Positions 21,881 to 32,752 are shown, counted from the first letter of the stretch. The stretch is 64,000 nucleotides of DNA from Malachius bipustulatus (GCA_910589415.1 OU342633.1:8842858-8906857), one strand, 5' to 3'. The notes: generated from the letters alone by a model not told the origin. Program-made: numbers and translations.

Positions 21881-21930
21881 ATAAATAGTTGACGTTTCGG
21901 GATTGATTAATCCCTTGATCACATATTTAA
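21881..21930 (-). ncRNA. Hammerhead-ribozyme-like motif at Penelope 3' side
   Basis: Minus strand: core box GTGATCA, stem II GGGATT / loop AATC / AATCCC (6 perfect pairs), GAAAC, then the triplet GTC, then a strand that can pair TATTTA with TAAATA upstream of the core (stem I). Stem III is only the AC/GT pair with no loop, the minimal type I form reported in Penelope-like elements that acts as dimers. The usual core is CTGATGA; here C3 is G and G8 is C, so the C3-G8 pair is kept as G-C. Activity not known. Confidence 0.55.
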
Positions 21931-22244
21931 TTAATAAAATAGATACAATAAAAATTATTTTAGTAAAATGAAAATATAAAAGTATGACATTTACAAGTCA
22001 AAATCTAAAAATGGCATATCGTTTGAAACAATGTTTATTTTAGATAATTGTTCTTTTACTATTATTGTTTTTTTTTTTTTTTTTTTTTTTTGAGTTGGTG
22101 TTTGTATGTGTATATTGTTTAAAATAACTATGTGAATGATATTGTTTGGGAAGTGATGCTATTTTATGAATCGTTGGGAGTAAACTTCAGGTTAACTTTT
22201 ATTGTTTTTTATTATTATTTTTATTTATTTTTAATAAATAATAT

Positions 22245-24758
22245 TTATTGTTGTATTTGTGTGTGTCTGGAAGAGGGTTGTTTTGATATTATGGTTTGAT
22301 ATATTTGGGAAAGGTTTTTGATTTCTGTTCTATCATTAATACTATTTTTTTCATTCTGTATGTGGATCATTTCAAGGATAGTTCTTTTGTATGTGTTGCG
22401 TTCTGTGTCTATGATTTCTGTGTTGTCGTATTTAAATTCGTGTCCTGTGTCATATTTGTGTCTATTTAGTGCGGTGATTGCATTTTTTGAGTATTTGTGA
22501 CCGTTAATTCTTTGTTGTAGGTGTTGTAGTGTTTGTCCTATGTATTTTCCTTCACAGTTGTTACATGGGATTTTGTATACTATATGGGTCTTTTTTTGTA
22601 AAGGAATATTGCTTTTTAATTTTGTGTGTAAGTTTTGGATTTGGTTTAAGCTTTTATGGGCAATTTTGATATTTGTTTCTTTGAATATTTTTTCTATTTT
22701 TTCTGATAATTGAGGTATGTATGGCATAGATATGTAGCTTTTTTGGGATAGTTGTGTGTTATTGTTTGTGTTGTGTGTTGTGTTAGTTTGTTTATTATAG
22801 TAGCTGTGAATTCTTTTCTTGGTTAGTTTGTTTATTAGATGTGATGGGTAGTTATTGTTTATAAGTATTGTTTTTGCTTTGTTGATGATGTCTGGTCTGT
22901 ATATTGGACTTGTTAATTTTATTGCTCTGTCTATTAGTGCAATGATGACGGATTTTTTTTGTGTTATGTGGTGTTCTGACTGGAAATTTAGATATCTACC
23001 TGATGATGTTTCTTTGGTGTACCATTTGGTTAGTATTTTGTTTTGTTGTCTTATTAATGTCATGTCTAGAAAATTGATTTGATTGTCTTTTTCTAGTTCT
23101 ATTGTGAATTGGAGTTTAGGGTGGAAAGAGTTGAAGGTGTTTATTATTAATTCTTTGTTTTTTGGTAAAATTGTTAGTATGCAGTCGTCTACGTATCTTT
23201 TATAGAAACCTATTTTATTTTTTAGTTTTGCTATTATTTTATCTTCTAAGTGTTCCATGACTATTTGGGCGATGACACTTGATATGGGACTTCCCATTGC
23301 TACTCCTTCTATTTGTTTATAAAATTGGTCTTTGTATTGGAAGTATCCTGATGTTAAAGTTAGTGTTAGTAAGTCTGTGAATTGTTTCTTAGGTATGTTG
23401 GTGTGAGTTTCGATTAGTGTCCATTTTTCTTCAATTATTTGTATTGCTAAGTCAAGGGGTATGTTAGTGTATAATGATTTTACGTCAAGTGAAATTAATA
23501 TGTGATTTTGTGGTATGTTAATGGAGTCAATGAATTTTTTAAATTCAAAGGAATTTTTTACATAATAGTTATTTTTACATGTTATGTTTTGTATGATGTT
23601 GGATAGGTATTTGGATAGTTTATAAAGTGGACTTTGATTGTTTGATACTATTGGGCGAGGTGGCATGCCTTGTTTGTGTGTTTTGATTAGGGCATATATT
23701 TTTGGAGATTGTGAGTTGTGAATTGTTAGGTTTTTGGCTGTGAGGTCATCAATGTGGTTGTCATTTTTCAGTGTTTTTATTAACGAATTGTTTTTATTTT
23801 GTATGATGTTTGTAGGGTCGTTTTTAATTTTAGTGTATGTGTTTTCATCGTTGAGTAAGGTATTCATTTTTTCTTCATATGTGTCTTTATTCAATATTAA
23901 TGTTTCGTTAGTTTTGTCAGATCTTGCTACTATAATTTGTGGATTGGTTTTTAGAAAGTGTTTTGTTTTTTTTGCTTTGATAACTAAGTCTTGTTTATGT
24001 TTATTTATTTTAATGCTTTTATTGTTCATTCGGTTTTGGTGGTTGTGTAGAGAATTAGTTATTTTAAATCTGATTTCATTTTTTTGTGTTGTTGAGCAGG
24101 AGTTTTTAATGCCTGCTTCAATGTTGGCTATTATTTTGTTAACTGGAAGTTGATTCCCTTCGGTGATTGGTAGGGCGAATTTAGATGATAATGATAGGGT
24201 GTCTTTAACATATTCTGGAATATCTATATTTGTTAAGTTTTTTATGTAGTTATGGTTGTATTTTATGGGGTCTATTTTGTTATGTCTTTCTTTTTTATTT
24301 TCGAGTGCTTCTATTTTCTTTTTGTTTATTGATTTTGTTTTTTCGAATATCTTATGAAATTTTAGTTGTTCAAAATTTAGAAATGTCTCAAGTGTTTCTG
24401 TATTTGGTTGGATTTTGTCTTTGATATTTTGTTTGATTTTTTCTTGTTGTTTTTTTATGTTATTGATATGTTTTGTCGTATCTGTGATGAGTAAGTTAAG
24501 TGTTTTGTTTTTATATTTGTATGTTGTGTTTATAAAGTGTCTGTAAAGATTGTAGTTTGAGAATTGAAAATGATTGGTGTTAAAATTTAGAAAAGTTGGA
24601 TATACCATTTTTGACTTACAAGTTAGTAGAAAAATTCTTCTGTTTGTTAGTTTGGCTAGTTTGCTGTTTTCTCTGGCGAAGTCTTTGAAGAGTTTCATTG
24701 TGAAGCGTCCATATTGTACGTTTATTTGTTGATAGAAGTTCAAATTGTTGGCCTCCAT
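22245..24758 (-). CDS. Penelope-like reverse transcriptase with GIY-YIG endonuclease (837 aa)
   Basis: Single uninterrupted ORF, start ATG, stop TAA. N-terminal region RR.FLL....P.FL (residues 40-55) and a Lys/Asn-rich linker; RT from about 210: SSKFALPITEG, IVARSDKTNETLILNK, YALIKTHKQGMPPRPIVS, LISLDVKSLYTNIPL, GVAMGSPISSVIAQIVMEHLE, RYVDDCILTI (catalytic Asp pair), INFLDMTL. At about 730-810 is the GIY-YIG nuclease: VYKIPCNNCEGKYIGQT, with the CNNC insertion typical of Penelope-like enzymes, then QRINGHK. Length agrees with full-length Penelope-like proteins. Composition is very rich in Asn, Lys and Ile, and GC is lower than in the other elements here. Probably a recent copy, perhaps still able to make protein. 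Confidence 0.92.
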   Translation of the reverse strand: MEANNLNFYQQINVQYGRFTMKLFKDFARENSKLAKLTNRRIFLLTCKSKMVYPTFLNFNTNHFQFSNYNLYRHFINTTYKYKNKTLNLLITDTTKHINNIKKQQEKIKQNIKDKIQPNTETLETFLNFEQLKFHKIFEKTKSINKKKIEALENKKERHNKIDPIKYNHNYIKNLTNIDIPEYVKDTLSLSSKFALPITEGNQLPVNKIIANIEAGIKNSCSTTQKNEIRFKITNSLHNHQNRMNNKSIKINKHKQDLVIKAKKTKHFLKTNPQIIVARSDKTNETLILNKDTYEEKMNTLLNDENTYTKIKNDPTNIIQNKNNSLIKTLKNDNHIDDLTAKNLTIHNSQSPKIYALIKTHKQGMPPRPIVSNNQSPLYKLSKYLSNIIQNITCKNNYYVKNSFEFKKFIDSINIPQNHILISLDVKSLYTNIPLDLAIQIIEEKWTLIETHTNIPKKQFTDLLTLTLTSGYFQYKDQFYKQIEGVAMGSPISSVIAQIVMEHLEDKIIAKLKNKIGFYKRYVDDCILTILPKNKELIINTFNSFHPKLQFTIELEKDNQINFLDMTLIRQQNKILTKWYTKETSSGRYLNFQSEHHITQKKSVIIALIDRAIKLTSPIYRPDIINKAKTILINNNYPSHLINKLTKKRIHSYYNKQTNTTHNTNNNTQLSQKSYISMPYIPQLSEKIEKIFKETNIKIAHKSLNQIQNLHTKLKSNIPLQKKTHIVYKIPCNNCEGKYIGQTLQHLQQRINGHKYSKNAITALNRHKYDTGHEFKYDNTEIIDTERNTYKRTILEMIHIQNEKNSINDRTEIKNLSQIYQTIISKQPSSRHTQIQQ

Positions 24759-24775
24759 TTAATAAATATATTTAA

Positions 24776-25022
24776 TAAACTTGTTTAGACTTAATCATTG
24801 GGCGAACTCAATCGTTGGAATAAAATAGAGCATAGCCTTTTTACTAGATACTTATTTTTATTCATATACATTTATAATATGATATAAGTAACTACTACAG
24901 TAGATGTAGGTACCTATACCAAGTTTTAATAACAGTATTCTGTGTAGCAATCTGTGCACAACAAAGAAAAAATACTAGAAGCACAAATAATTATTTTCCT
25001 AACTTATTTCGCCCTGTTTTAT
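24776..25022. other. Short AT-rich spacer
   Basis: Nothing recognised between the Penelope-like element and the RTE-type element. Confidence 0.4.
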
Positions 25023-25476
25023 AATACAGCCCGTGTGGGGTTAGTTAGTCCCCCATCGGGCGCCTCCTCAGGTGGCGGATAGAGGAATGCCTCCCAGATA
25101 TGGGTGGTACCGGGGAAATGGAATACCCGGGGCGGACCAAAACTAACAAACAGAAGCGTCTGGTCCATCATAGTGGACGGCTACAAACAGCGTCTGTACC
25201 CAGATTGGGCGGCTGAATAATATGGCCCTCTGGAAAGGGGGTTATGGCATCGGGTCCTAGAACCCCGATACATGTAAAACAAAAAGAAAGGGAAAAGAAG
25301 ACTAGATGCAGGATGAAAAACAATATACATAATCGCCGGGTGGTAATCTACACCTCCATAGGAGGGAGCCCCATCGGATACCGGGGGGCAATTCTGCAAA
25401 AGGTAATCAAAACCCAAACTTACAACTCAACCGAAAAGGAGCAAACAAGAAGGGGAAGAGGAACAAAAGTAGAGAG

Positions 25477-26253
25477 ATGATATGTGGAACGTGGAACATA
25501 CAAGGATGGAAAACAAAAAGTGTCGAACTGGTCAGGGAGTTTCAGGGCAGTAGCGTCGATCTGCTTGTAATCAGTGAAATCAAAAAGAAGGGCAGCGGAA
25601 CAGAAACAATAGACGGGGTGTTTCATTGCTGGAGTGGAATAGGAAAGGAGAAGAGAGCTAAGGCTGGTGTGGGAATTTTGATAAAAAGAAAATGGACCAG
25701 GTACGTGCGTAACTGGAAGCCAATTAACGAGAGACTGTTGAGGATTGATATAGAAGTGTTCGCAAGAGAAATTGTAATTATAGGAGTATACGCACCAACT
25801 GATGATAGCTCAGTCTTCGAAAAAGACCAATTTATGGAAGAACTCCAACAGGAGATACTGCGAACAAAAAAGAATCAGGCACTGATAATAGCTGGTGATC
25901 TGAATGGAAGAGTCGGTAGGAGGATCAACGACAACACAGTCGGGTGTTTTGGAGAAGATGTCTTGAACGGAAATGGAGAGAGAATAATTGAAATATGCGA
26001 ATTAAATGACTTACGTGTTACAAACGGATTCTACAAACACAAGGACATCCATATGTATACGTGGTTACAACCTACAAGAAGTCTACGATCCATAATAGAT
26101 TACTTCATTGCAAGAAAAAAGACCACCCTAAAGATAAAAGACGTTAGAGTGAAAAGAGGAGCAGAATGTGGCAGCGATCACAGACTCCTAGTGGAAAAAG
26201 TAAATTTCCTCTGGAGTAGAATTACAACGAATGGAGAAAAAGAAGTCACATAA
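25477..26253 (+). pseudogene. RTE endonuclease domain (APE type)
   Basis: Encodes the apurinic-like endonuclease that nicks target DNA: MICGTWNIQGWK, LVISEIKKKG, AGVGILIKRKW, IIGVYAPTDD, LIIAGDLNGRVG, NGFYKHKDIHMYTW, SIIDYFIARK and GSDHRLLVEKV (catalytic His) in canonical order. The ORF stops at 26253 (AAAGAAGTCACATAA) with frame changes soon after, although ORF2 should continue into RT. Counted as a broken ORF2. Confidence 0.85.
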
Positions 26254-26671
26254 ACATTCACTGAAATGAAAGAAGAGAAATTTAAACTACACCTCCTAAA
26301 TGACGAAGTCATCCGAGATCTATACCAAAGAAGGTTGGAACAAAAATTAGAGGATAATTTAGATATGAAGACATGGAAGAAACCTACGAACATATAAAGA
26401 TCTGCATTCAAGAGGCAGCAAGAGAGGCATTGGAAGAGAGGGAGCCGAGAAACCGAACACATACAGGCGACATAAGCGAAAACACTAATAAGGCAGTCAT
26501 AGAGCAGAAGAAACAACTCTATAAGAAATGGATGAATACCAAATCGGCGGATGACCTGGAGAACTACAGACGGGAAAATAGAGAGGTAAAGAGGCTGCCA
26601 TGTAGAGAAAAAAATGAAAGATGGGAAGCAGCATGCATACATATAGAACAAAAAATAGGAGGGGCCAGAAG
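26254..26671 (+). pseudogene. RTE ORF2 linker before the nested palindrome
   Basis: Lys/Glu-rich helical linker in two frames: REALEEREPRNRTHTGDIS, KKQLYKKWMNTKSADDLE and a KNERWEA motif, as between endonuclease and RT in RTE proteins. It breaks at IGGARS, where the palindrome begins. Confidence 0.65.
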
Positions 26672-26673
26672 TA

Positions 26674-27527
26674 CCGGGTGGGCATTTAAGAATGAACAGC
26701 GGCCATATCTTGGGAAATATTGATCCTACAGTTTCAAAAAGAAAATTTTCCTGACATAAGTGACGATGCGAAATGTAATGAAAATATTTTCAAGATGGTC
26801 GCACTTCCGGAAATACCGGAAGTTGACACCTACTTCGTTATTTTAACGGGGACACCTGTAAAATATTATATTTTTTAAATGTCTGAAGAAATCGAATTCA
26901 GGTGGTTTTCACCATTGGAATTTAGATTGAGCGGTTTATGAGTTATAAACAAGTGAAAATCGCAATTTTCCAACTTCAAAGCAGTGTAGAACTAGAACGG
27001 CTCAATATATCTAAAAACGGCTTACATGTCCCTATCTTAACTTTTTACAAGGTATCATACCATGTGGTTTGAATTTTTATACAGGGTGATGAAAATTACC
27101 AGATTTTTCATCACCCTGTAGAAAAATCTAAACTACATAATATAATACCTTGTAAAAAGTTAAGATAGGGACATGTAAGCCGTTTTTAGATATATTGAGC
27201 CGTTCTAGTTCTACACTGCTTTGAAGTTGGAAAATTGCGATTTTCACTTGTTTTATAACTCATAAACCGCTCAATCTAAATTCCAATGGTGAAAACCACC
27301 TGAATTCGATTTCTTCAGACATTTAAAAAATATAATCTTTTACAGGTGTCCCCGTTAAAATAACGAAGTAGGTGTCAACTTCCGGTATTTCCGGAAGTGC
27401 GACCATCTTGAAAATATTTTCATTACATTTCGCATAGTCACTTATGTCAGGAAAATTTTCATTTTGAAACTGTAGGATCAATATTTCCCAAGATATGGCC
27501 GCTGTTCATTCTTAAATGCCCACCCGG
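26674..27527. mobile_element. Near-perfect 854-bp palindromic foldback element
   Basis: Starts CCGGGTGGGCATTTAAG, ends with the inverse, flanked by TA (26672-26673 and 27528-27529). The arms (about 26674-27096 and 27105-27527) are almost identical, with a loop under 12 bp centred on TTACCAGA near 27100. No coding capacity. A Tc1/mariner-associated MITE by its TA duplication and related ends. A transcript would fold into a hairpin of about 420 bp. Confidence 0.9.
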
Positions 27528-27529
27528 TA

Positions 27530-28300
27530 CAGAAGCCTGGAGAACAATAAAGTCACTAAGAAGCAACAATGGGGAAAGAACACACATGACATATATTAAG
27601 GAAGAACAGTGGCAAGAATATTACCGAAACCTGTTAACAGAGGATAGACCAGAGTTTTTGATGACACAAGAAGACGATAATAGGGATGGTCAGCAAAGTG
27701 AAGCACACCCGATAGAGATCCACATTAGTGAAATCAAGAAGATCATAAAGAACCTGAAAAACAACAGGTCTCCCGGGCCTGGAGGTATATCACCGGAACT
27801 CATCAAATACGGGCCTCACAAACTGCTACGCATGATCCAACGCATGTTTGAGAGAGCAATCAACGGAGAAAACACGCCAAAAGAGTGGACGGAAGCCTAT
27901 TTAACATAAATTTGCAAAAAAGGTGACCGAAATAAATGTGAGAACTATAGAGGCATTAGTGTAATTGCAACTTTGGGTCGGATTTACGGGAGACTTCTCA
28001 AAGAGAAATTGGAAGATAACATAAAGGGAAAAATAGGGGAAGACCAAGCAGGATTCACAGCGGGAAGATCTTGCCAGGACCATATCCATACCATACAACA
28101 ACTGATCGAGAGAAAGCTAGCCAAGAATAGACCAACATACCTTGCGTTCGTAGACCTTAAGAAGGCGTATGACTCCGTTCCAAGGGAGAGGCTCTGGAAA
28201 TCTATGTAAGAAATGGGTATCCCAACAACCTTGATAAAAGCTACAAAAAACTTATATAAAGATAACTCGATTAGAGTGAAAGTAAACGACCGAATCGCAG
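27530..28300 (+). pseudogene. RTE reverse transcriptase, N-terminal blocks
   Basis: After the palindrome the ORF2 frame continues: EEQWQEYYRNLLTED, NNRSPGPGGISPELIKYG, then a stop at 27907, then GRIYGRLLKEKLEDNI, GEDQAGFTAGRSCQDHI, AFVDLKKAYDSVPRE (first catalytic Asp) and a stop at 28207. GGISPEL has Gly where active enzymes usually have Asp. Similarity ends near 28300, before the YADD box. Confidence 0.8.
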
Positions 28301-29963
28301 TTGTTTTATAAACAATTGTTGTTGTTAATTGTTGCTGTTAATTGTCTCGCTAAAATTGACTTACTTAGGCAATTATTTTCATCCTCAAATAAAATCTGAG
28401 AGCTGATCAAGAGTAAATGCTCATCAGTGAAATGGTGTCAGTTTATTATTCTGGAGAAGCTTAGAATTAACTGATTCAATTTAATTGAAGTGGAGAAGTC
28501 AAGTAGCCGTCGCTAACGTTGATTTATTTTTATTTTTTAATGAAACTTACGCTAAGGGGAAAATTACCTTTTATTTGTTTTCTTTTATCGATTTGGTGTA
28601 ATTTTTCATTTCTTCATGTTTGGATATTTTATATCCAGTGGTGAAATATAGTTGCCAGATTGCTATAAGATTTACGAAATTAAAATCTGTGTGTGTATGT
28701 GTGTTGTCCGAGCTTCATTATGACCAGATGTTGAAAGCAAAATAAATTAGATAATTACCGCAAATATTATCAATTATCGGTATTGACAATAGAATGAGGA
28801 ATGGTTTTGGTTCACCATGAAGTGCAACCGAGATATGGACACTGACTAATTATTACTGCTATGAACTATAAATTAGTATCGAAAACCTTGTAACCAAATA
28901 AGTCCCAGACAACGATAAATAATAAAAAACTTGTGTCTGTATGTACATATTGGATTTATTCTTAACGAATAATTTGAGTAAACAACGGAACAAATTTCTC
29001 AAATTTTCACTTAAAGTACCTACTTCTCTTTTTTTCTGTGTGTTTTCGTGAGGGCAAAGTTTTTAGTTGCCTCTTTTTTAATTTGAATTAGTTGTTTAAT
29101 CGGAAGGGGGGGGGGGGGGGGGTTGGGGTCTCTAGATCAATATTGGAGTCATATGTGCGTGAAGGTAAATGAAAGAAAACTGTAGGTGTAGAAAGGGTTC
29201 GTAATTAGACAGTGCGAGAATGGCCAACATTTGTAACCTAGGCATCACTCCGAGGTTAACAATTCACGTACTTTTGCAGTGAGATAGGTGAAGTGCCCTC
29301 CACCCTCCTGAATACAGTTGAATACACGATTTCGCACTCCACTAAGGGCACTTAACGGTTCGCCGGGTGTATGGTTTATCTAGACAAACTTATCCTCTCG
29401 ATTATTTCACTTGACTTCGTTAACAGTCTCTCAAAAAATATCTAAGTCCTTGATGTAAATGCATAGAAATAAATCACATTTAATCTTACAGAATCTGGCT
29501 GGCTACGGAATGGTTGCATTAGGAGTGTTACGACTGATGATCACAGATCTCTTTCACTAAAACATGTGCTTTGGAAGTTTTCAAACCAACTAATCCTTGT
29601 TCTGTAACTCTTACCTACACGATATTTGAAATAACGCTAAACCTGCAAAAAAATCTGGCTGAAAACAGTAAGTTTCGGGAAAACTATTGATGAAAATTGT
29701 ACTTGCCAAAAAAGCCTCGGAGTAGGGATACTTTCACTACTTTATCACTCGATGAGTAAAAAAGTTAGCCTTTTCAAAGAAGCTTGTAAGCAGGTGCCTA
29801 CAAAAATATTATAACCACGCACTGAGTTCGCTGACGAGCTAGAATTGATGTAGGCTCGGATGTGGGTTATCAGGATCATTTTTCATTGCGTTTCAACCGA
29901 TTGCTCTTATGTGAGCGCCTTTAATTAATTTGAATCTTCTCAAATTCATCTTTTTATTCATAG
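28301..29963. other. AT-rich intergenic or intronic stretch
   Basis: No gene recognised. A run of about 16 G lies at 29107-29122. A weak inverted pair GTGCCCTCCACCC / AAGGGCACTT occurs near 29293 and 29344. Confidence 0.35.
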
Positions 29964-30103
29964 AAGTGACAATTTCACCTAAAATAGGTTGTGATGAGTA
30001 CTTACAAGATGCGCTTAATGTGTTGAAGGATCTCGTCGACGAGACCCTTGAAGAGGAAAACGACATCAAAACTGACGAGAATATCACTGGAATGAATGGT
30101 TAA
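29964..30103 (+). CDS. Candidate terminal exon, unknown protein
   Basis: A possible acceptor (TTTTTATTCATAG, ending 29963) opens 46 codons to a TAA at 30101. The peptide is acidic and helical-looking: CDEYLQDALNVLKDLVDE followed by a Glu/Asp-rich tail. The text is less AT-biased than its surroundings and lacks repeat neighbours, which is why it stands out. No family is recognised and no matching upstream exon was found. Could be chance. Confidence 0.25.
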
Positions 30104-30725
30104 AGATTAAAGTTTAAGGAAAGCCAAATAGGCTTTCTGAAATTTTCCATAGTCAGGCCATAAGTATAGGTCACAGGTCATAAACGGTTAAAGATATTTC
30201 GCCATTTTCACCCTTTTCCTACCCAGGCCACTGGCATTTCAATAGAAGTAATGCAAATTTGATTGCATTGACTCAAATTTCGATTAATTTTCATCCAAAC
30301 TTGTTAATTAGGTTTAGAAGTTTTTTCAATATTGCTCATACAAGGGGTTCAAAAAATAGACCATTTTTCGAAAATTCAAATGGCCGCCATTTTGAAACGG
30401 TTACAGACCACTCCTTGTAGACATCTTACTCTCACAAAACATTCAATCACCTAGATTGAAAACTGCGACCATAAATGATACCTCAAGAACCGGATTTCTA
30501 GGATTTTGAAGGGGCGCTCTGTAGAATTAACGCTACTTTAGGGATTTTTTTTAAATTTAAATCAAAAGTTATCCCAGAGTTTCATAAGAGTAATAAGTTT
30601 CGTTCACTAATCTTGAAAGATGCTACTGGAGCGTTTTTTTAAATTTCATAGAAATAAACATCATTTAAAAAAAATGAATCTATATTCCGCCATTTTTCCT
30701 ATTTGCTTCTTGAAATTTTCAAGCG
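30104..30725. other. AT-rich stretch, nothing recognised
   Basis: No gene or clean repeat ends recognised. Confidence 0.35.
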
Positions 30726-31640
30726 TTTAAGTATATTAGTGTAGTTGTCCACTGTTAAAATTTCAAATCAATTTCCTCAAAAATAGTGAAAAAATAGCGT
30801 GGGCAGGTGAATTTTGGAAACCCACTTTTTCGTGATCTGGGGGTCCGGATCGGTGGTAAGATATTTGGCCAAAGAATATGTCGAGGAAGCAATGCCACCG
30901 ACAGTTGGACGAAGAGACACGTTAGGTTTATGTACTTTGGCAATACATAAAGTCCGGGTGTCCTGGCTTCGGTGTTGATAATCTGCCGTTTGTCTTGATC
31001 GAGAATGGTGGAAGTTTTAACCAGCTGATTGGTCTTTTTCGGAGGATGCGATTCGTAGGATCTCTAGAAATTTTCTTGTATGTTTGAAGGGTCAAGAGGT
31101 TTTTGATTTTCTCCTCTTAGTATCTGATATTCTAGCATTCGCGACGAATCTCCTCAGCAGTGTCTTGTGGTAGTTTCCGTATACCCGATTCAATACTACT
31201 GACTGTATCCTTATTAACTGTCAGGGTGAAAGGTGTAATTGCAAAATTTCCCCCTTTGGTCAGTACGGTTGTTTCCTCGGCAGTCAACTGATGGTCCGAT
31301 AGGTTGACTACTGTGCGGGAAATATCAAGAGAAGGCGAAGGTCCCTCGGCTCATCAGCTGGTTATAATTCTTCTTTCGTTTAGCAGTGGTGGATCTTAGT
31401 TTGGAAACCATGGATTCGTATGTGATCTTGTCCACGACGTCCCAATTAGACTGTTGCATTTTACTGCAAACAAGAAGATGTAATCGTAAAAGATTTTCAT
31501 CATGAAGTGCAAGATTTCGGCGGGTGTGGTGGATGCGTTCTCTCAGGAGGGCCCTCTCCATACAATCATAAATGCGGTGCGATGCAGGTGTGCGAAAATG
31601 ACGTTTTCGGCGTAGATAAGAAGGAGTAAGATTATGGTTG
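30726..31640 (-). pseudogene. Penelope-like RT relic (N-terminal half)
   Basis: Minus strand, broken frames: a Leu/Lys-rich N-terminal helix (WDVVDKITYESMVSKLR and NYNQLMSRG), then DHQLTAEETTVLTKGGNFA, SIESGIRKLPQDTAEEIR, RDPTNRILRK, and KVHKPNVSLRPTVGGIAS followed by YSLAKYL. The KGGNFA...A.R.LP...AEE.R and K.HKP...LRP.V blocks are typical of Penelope-like enzymes. It stops before the catalytic core and is a different lineage from the 22-kb copy. Confidence 0.65.
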
Positions 31641-32531
31641 GTATCGTGTGCTTAGGAGTTGTGACTTTTTCTTTCGCAATACTTCTAGTCATCGAACAAG
31701 TCGATGTGTACCTCCCCATAGAGGCCCCTGTGGTGGAGATAGCCAGTGGAGGAGGTATGGCATCACCAGATAATCACCCTATGAATAGGAGAGCTTTTTC
31801 GCCCGGGCAGTCCGTTATCAGTGAAAACGAGGAGTGCAAGCATCGCTTGCGCACATATGTAACCGCTGATGATGTCTAACGCAGCTATAGATGACACGTT
31901 CGGAGCAAATCTCCAGGTACCAAGGCACAACAGCCAGGAAAAATTACTATTTCAATAGAACCCGGCGGTGAAAACCTATAGGTACACATCAATTATTTTG
32001 GCTAATGAAAATATTTTTCTTGATTCCTTTCCTTTCAAACAAAAAGATATTGAACGGCCTTCAGTGAATCAGTTATGTTAAATAATGTCAGAAACGTCAT
32101 ATTGTTTACATTACACGAATTTCTTTGAGCTGGGACTATAGATGGGAGAACTGAATTAGGGGGTAGAGAAAGATCAAAATTACTCGTTACTTTGAAATAC
32201 ACGTCATGTCGAGAAACACTGTTTAGGACTCTTCGACGCACATCTCCGGAAGGATTCATACTTACGCATGAAAGGCCGACGATTTGAGACTAACAACTGG
32301 TTCTAAAATTACAGTTATTTTGAAAAAAAACTAAAAACAAATAACAGTTACAGTTAGTAACCGTGACAGCACTGACAGCTGATGACTTTTCCTCGAAATC
32401 GACTCGCATTGTATTCTCGAAGAATCGAAATCAAGTTATGACATACGTTCCGCGGTCCACGATCCACTGAGGAAGTGTTAGTGAACACCCGATACTAATA
32501 ATTCACATGTAAAGTTATCCTAACTTACTTA
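31641..32531. other. Intergenic, no gene recognised
   Basis: A plus-strand frame of 81 codons at 31634-31879 starts with a hydrophobic stretch (VVTFSFAILLVI), but its neighbourhood is Penelope relic and no family is recognised. Confidence 0.35.
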
Positions 32532-32752
32532 CAGCGGGTATTATAAAGGCTCATTAAGTTAACTGGTAGATTTCTCTGGCCATTTCTGAAGAAGGTATCG
32601 AGTCTAAGTGGAATTTTTTTAAATTTGTCTATTCTTGAGATGAAAGTAATTACAAAATTGTTAATAAAAGTCATTTGACGTCGATATTAGCTTCAAAAAC
32701 GAGAGCACAGAAATTTGCCCGTTAGCCTAATGAGCCTTTATAATACTGGCTG
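32532..32752. mobile_element. Short MITE with 28-bp TIRs
   Basis: The left end CAGCGGGTATTATAAAGG and the right end inverse CAGCCAGTATTATAAAGG continue into GCTCATTA on both sides. TTA flanks both ends (32529-32531 and 32753-32755). A 221-bp non-coding element; a TTA duplication suggests PIF/Harbinger, or TA for Tc1/mariner. Confidence 0.7.

Larger units (their letters stand above)
21880..24775 (-). mobile_element. Penelope-like element, ORF intact, 5' end short
   Basis: Minus-strand element with an intact ORF (22245-24758), a 3' region with an A-rich tract (22071-22092 on this strand) and a hammerhead-like motif at 21881-21930. No second hammerhead or terminal repeat is seen upstream of the start codon, so the 5' terminal repeat is missing or cut. 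It lies between the transporter's first visible exon and the expected upstream exon, so it is probably intronic. Confidence 0.8.
25023..28300 (+). mobile_element. RTE-type non-LTR retrotransposon, 3' truncated, with nested palindrome
   Basis: A GC-rich 5' leader from about 25025 to 25476 precedes an endonuclease ORF (25477) and RT pieces up to about 28300. A foldback element (26674-27527) splits the linker; sequence before 26672 and after 27528 rejoins in frame. The copy ends abruptly before the RT catalytic YADD. Loss of the 3' side is unusual, since target-primed reverse transcription truncates 5' ends; later deletion is likely. Confidence 0.8.

Noticed and set aside
22318..24424. Several plus-strand frames of 60-139 codons rich in Phe, Leu and Val
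   Set aside because: Shadows of the intact Penelope ORF on the other strand; the T-rich antisense only looks membrane-like.
28261..28330. A true 3' end of the RTE element near 28300
   Set aside because: The RT catalytic box and 3' UTR are missing and there is no tail or target duplication.
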